Positions 56,365 through 58,613 of a DNA stretch of 58,613 nucleotides are shown piece after piece. The stretch spans positions 1 through 58,613 of the forward strand of contig DATHEA010000020.1 of assembly GCA_035318745.1 (NCBI GenBank), given 5' to 3'. The position numbers were made by a program, and so were the translations under genes. Position 1 is the stretch's first letter; every line of letters begins with the position of its first letter. Below the pieces are notes generated by a model that did no database searches, was not told where the DNA came from, and saw only the letters and a program-made list of their open reading frames with translations. Source of the stretch: VRUE01 sp035318745 (GTDB taxonomy: Bacteria; Actinomycetota; Thermoleophilia; Solirubrobacterales; 70-9).

Positions 56365-58314
56365 TCAGGCAGTTTCGTGAGCTTGCTTGAGCGTCGGCAC
56401 CGGTGCGGGAGCCGCATCGAGCGGCAGGACGATCGTTTCGGACTCCGGTGCCGGGGCGGCGGGACGGTGGCCGCGCAGGCGTTCGTGGCTGCAGACGACG
56501 TAGCACCACTCCATCAGGCGCATCCTCGACGAGGGGTCCATCTTCTCGATCGTCGCCCCGACCAGGTAGCGGCCGTCGGCCTCGCGGCAGGAGCGGACCT
56601 TGACCTGGGCGGCGACCTCGTGCGCCTCTCCGGTCGCCTCCTCCAGCTCGAGTAGGACTGCGGGCCGTTCGCCGACGCTCACCGGTGCGTCGAGGACGAG
56701 GCCGACGCCGGCGGCGCTGGCATCGACCAGCTGGCCGCCGATGTGGCCACCGGCAGCGAAGCAGTGCGCCGGGGCGCTCCCCTCGAAGCGGTAGACCTGG
56801 CGACGCTGGTGGCGCCGGCCGACGGCGAGCAGGGTGCGCAGGACGCGGCGCAGCTCGATCAGGCCGAGCAGCGGCACAATCACCGCGGCGATACCGGGCA
56901 GGTCGGGCAGCGGGCCGACCCCGGCGAGGTCAAGCAGGCGCAGTGCGGTGCCGCAGGCCAGGACGACCCCGGCGAGGATCACCAGGCGCAGCTTGCGCAC
57001 GGCTGCGATTCCGCCGCCGTCGACTCCTTGCTTCGGCGTCACCTTGAAGGCGGTATGGCCGGGGCGGAAGATGCAGCGCAGCGCCCGCGTGTAGATCTCC
57101 ATCGTCAGCAGCTCGTAGTGGGCGGTCTCGCCGATCTTCATGTAGCCGCGGGTTAGGGCGGAGCCGGCGAGCAGGTTGAGGCTGACCGCTGGCAGCCAGA
57201 GCGCCGCCAGCGCCACCACGCTGATCTTCATCGGCAGCTCGCCGGTCCACATCACCAACCCAAGGGTGGCCAGCAGCAGCAGGCGCATCGGCGGCGCCAG
57301 GTAGGCGGCGAGGCTGGCGAAGTAGGAGAGCCGCTGCAGCGGCCGCAGCTCGCGGGCGCGCAGGGGGGACTCGGGCAGGGTGAAGACGGCGAGGTTGCCG
57401 CGCGCCCAGCGGTCGCGCTGCAACAGGTAGCCGTCGAGGTCGTGCGGGGCCAGGCCCTGGACCAGGACCTCGTCGTGGTATCGGCTGCTCCAGTCATGGC
57501 GCAGCAGGCGGATCGTCGTGTGGAAGTCCTCGGCGATCGTCTCGGTGGCGACGCCGCCGATCTCGAGCAGCGCTTGGCGCCGCAGCAGTGCTGCGGAGCC
57601 GCACCAATAGGCGGCGCCGTGGCGGTTCTTGCCGGGGCAGACGACGCGGTAGAAGAGCGACTGCTCGTGGCGGCCGACGACGTAGTGCTGGACCGAGTCG
57701 TGGTTGAAGAAGTCGTGCGGGCTCTGCGCCAGGGCGACGCGCTCGTCGTCGAAGTAGCCCACCATCGCGTCGAGCGCGTCCGGCATCGGCACGTGGTCGG
57801 CGTCGAGCATCAGCACCAGCTCGCCCTCGGTGCGGGGGAGGGCGGCGTTGATGTTTCCCGCCTTGGCGTGGGAGTTGTCGGGGCGGGTCAGGTAGGTGGC
57901 GCCCGCGACCTGCGCCAGCTCCTCCATCTCGGACCGCCGCCCGTCGTCGAGCAGGTAAGTCGTGTGCGGATAGGTGAGGGCGCGGCAGCCGGCCAGCGTC
58001 GCCGCCACCACCTCGAAGGGCTCGTCGTAGGTGCAGACGTAGACGTCGATCTTGCGCCCCGGCGTGGCCGGCGGGCGCACCGCGGGAGGCCGGGACCAGG
58101 AGTACCAGGCGAGGGTGCCGAGTGCCCAGAGCCCGTAGATCTCGGTCACCAGCAGCATCGCGAAGGCGACGGGGCTGGCGCCCTGGCCGCTCCAGCCGAT
58201 CCGCCAGGTCAGGTAACCGACGCCCCAGATGAGCGCGCAGAGCGCAAACGCCCGCAGTGGCACGGGATGGCGGTCGAACCACCGGCCGATCCGGGTCTGC
58301 TCGCTGCCTTGCAT
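56365..58314 (-). CDS. Cellulose-synthase-like glycosyltransferase 2 with PilZ domain
   Basis: A 649-residue membrane enzyme. Two to three N-terminal helices precede a GT2 domain (residues ~90-330) with the D,D,D,QxxRW set: YVCTYDEP, LMLDADHVPM, ETIAEDFHTT and LQRDRWARGN. Further membrane helices follow. The C-terminal ~110 residues are a PilZ domain: RRHQRRQVYRF supplies the RxxxR and QLVDASAAGVGL the D/NxSxxG motif that bind cyclic di-GMP. It probably polymerises and exports a beta-glucan-like exopolysaccharide under c-di-GMP control. No bcsB or endoglucanase gene lies within the window; the GH26-like protein at 21522 is too far to link. It has an ATG start. Confidence 0.92.
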   Translation of the reverse strand: MQGSEQTRIGRWFDRHPVPLRAFALCALIWGVGYLTWRIGWSGQGASPVAFAMLLVTEIYGLWALGTLAWYSWSRPPAVRPPATPGRKIDVYVCTYDEPFEVVAATLAGCRALTYPHTTYLLDDGRRSEMEELAQVAGATYLTRPDNSHAKAGNINAALPRTEGELVLMLDADHVPMPDALDAMVGYFDDERVALAQSPHDFFNHDSVQHYVVGRHEQSLFYRVVCPGKNRHGAAYWCGSAALLRRQALLEIGGVATETIAEDFHTTIRLLRHDWSSRYHDEVLVQGLAPHDLDGYLLQRDRWARGNLAVFTLPESPLRARELRPLQRLSYFASLAAYLAPPMRLLLLATLGLVMWTGELPMKISVVALAALWLPAVSLNLLAGSALTRGYMKIGETAHYELLTMEIYTRALRCIFRPGHTAFKVTPKQGVDGGGIAAVRKLRLVILAGVVLACGTALRLLDLAGVGPLPDLPGIAAVIVPLLGLIELRRVLRTLLAVGRRHQRRQVYRFEGSAPAHCFAAGGHIGGQLVDASAAGVGLVLDAPVSVGERPAVLLELEEATGEAHEVAAQVKVRSCREADGRYLVGATIEKMDPSSRMRLMEWCYVVCSHERLRGHRPAAPAPESETIVLPLDAAPAPVPTLKQAHETA

Positions 58315-58402
58315 GGGTCACCATCGGCGAAGCTCACCACTGCCTTGAGTCCTGCAGTGGGAGCGCTCCCTCCGTAGAATCAACCGCCGCACCGAGTTCC
58401 CT

Positions 58403-58489
58403 GGAGGGGTGCCGGAGTGGTTGAACGGGACGGTCTCGAAAACCGTTGGCGTCGCAAGGCGCTCGTGGGTTCGAATCCCACCCCCTCCG
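58403..58489 (+). tRNA. tRNA-Ser(CGA)
   Basis: An 87-nt class II tRNA: acceptor GGAGGGG/CCCCTCC, anticodon stem ACGGT/ACCGT around CTCGAAA (anticodon CGA), variable arm TGGCGTCGCAAGGCGCTC and T-loop GGTTCGAATCC. Discriminator G58489. It reads UCG, a common serine codon in GC-rich genomes. Confidence 0.95.
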
Positions 58490-58490
58490 T

Positions 58491-58588
58491 CCCGTCGCTG
58501 TGGCTTCGCATTACGGCGTCCTCGATCGCTTGTGTGCGGAGCACACGGCGCTCACTGCGTCCTTGTACTGCTTTGCCACAGCGACGGG
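58491..58588. repeat. Foldback element with conserved core, copy 2
   Basis: Perfect 14-bp arms CCCGTCGCTGTGGC / GCCACAGCGACGGG enclose 27 nt, the triloop hairpin GTGTGC-GGA-GCACAC (58532-58546) and 28 nt. On the minus strand the core aligns with that at 54210-54278. It begins two bases after tRNA-Ser. Downstream, 58589-58613 contains the reverse complement of AAGCAGATCAAG, the start of the copy-1 core, so another copy may continue past the window end. Confidence 0.8.
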
Positions 58589-58613
58589 AGGGCGCTTGAT
58601 CTGCTTGGCCAAA

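Noticed and set aside
1..58613. CRISPR array
   Set aside because: No series of regularly spaced direct repeats with unique spacers was found; the repeats present are palindromes or att-related duplications.

Overview
The window is about 58.6 kb of high-GC chromosomal DNA, almost fully coding on both strands. It looks like a high-GC actinobacterium, and Thermoleophilia/Solirubrobacterales is my best guess. The guess rests on base composition, GTG/TTG starts, many leaderless-type promoters (a TAnnnT box 6-9 nt before the start codon with no Shine-Dalgarno), DtxR/IdeR-like iron boxes, and a secreted protein ending in a short Cys/Arg/Lys-rich tail. No 16S rRNA or other marker is present, so the placement is an inference.

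Layout. 1-5.7 kb: a PLP amino-acid deaminase/aldolase-like gene, tRNA-Ser(GCU), a cytochrome P450, pyruvate kinase, a hotdog thioesterase, a crotonase and tRNA-Arg(ACG). 5.7-10.8 kb: a decayed genomic island in the 3' end of tRNA-Arg. It has a duplicated tRNA end exactly 5,100 bp apart, paired arm-type repeats at both ends, a third degenerate internal att site, a twice-frameshifted tyrosine recombinase, a Doc-type toxin with a small unannotated partner ORF, an IS3-family remnant and a secreted repeat protein. 10.8-25.3 kb: mixed chromosomal genes (EVE-like and HExxE-type hypotheticals, phosphoesterase, two DHA2 transporters, LtrA-like protein, aldo/keto reductase, MBL hydrolase, PQQ propeller, GH26-like protein, RecQ). 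25.4-28.8 kb: the iron uptake operon efeU-efeB-efeO with two iron boxes. 28.8-47.8 kb: a carbon-metabolism region with zwf, gnd, pgl, rpiA, tkt, tal and pgi, running into cydA-cydB and a HAD phosphatase. Inserted in it are a nucleotidyltransferase toxin-antitoxin-like pair, an FAD oxidase, an FHA regulator and a Ser/Thr kinase-propeller protein. 47.9-58.6 kb: lipid modification genes (cyclopropane synthase, desaturase), a large membrane protein, an MBL hydrolase, UspA, a subtilase, TadA, a cellulose-synthase-like glycosyltransferase with a PilZ domain and two tRNA-Ser genes.

How the genes fit together. zwf-pgl-gnd, rpiA, tkt and tal supply almost a full pentose phosphate pathway (only ribulose-phosphate epimerase is not seen). 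pgi and pyk connect it to glycolysis, and cydAB places a terminal quinol oxidase in the same transcription unit as tkt-tal-pgi. TadA is expected to convert the wobble A of the tRNA-Arg(ACG) encoded at the other end of the window.

The most interesting non-coding signal is a set of foldback elements at gene 3' ends (53575-53744, 54187-54302, 58491-58588). Two of them share a conserved core in which paired positions change together while the loops stay constant. The long outer arms differ at each locus, and in two cases the left arm contains the upstream gene's stop codon. A second family of perfect palindromes occurs between genes (37923-37972) and, remarkably, in frame inside a coding sequence (51809-51856).
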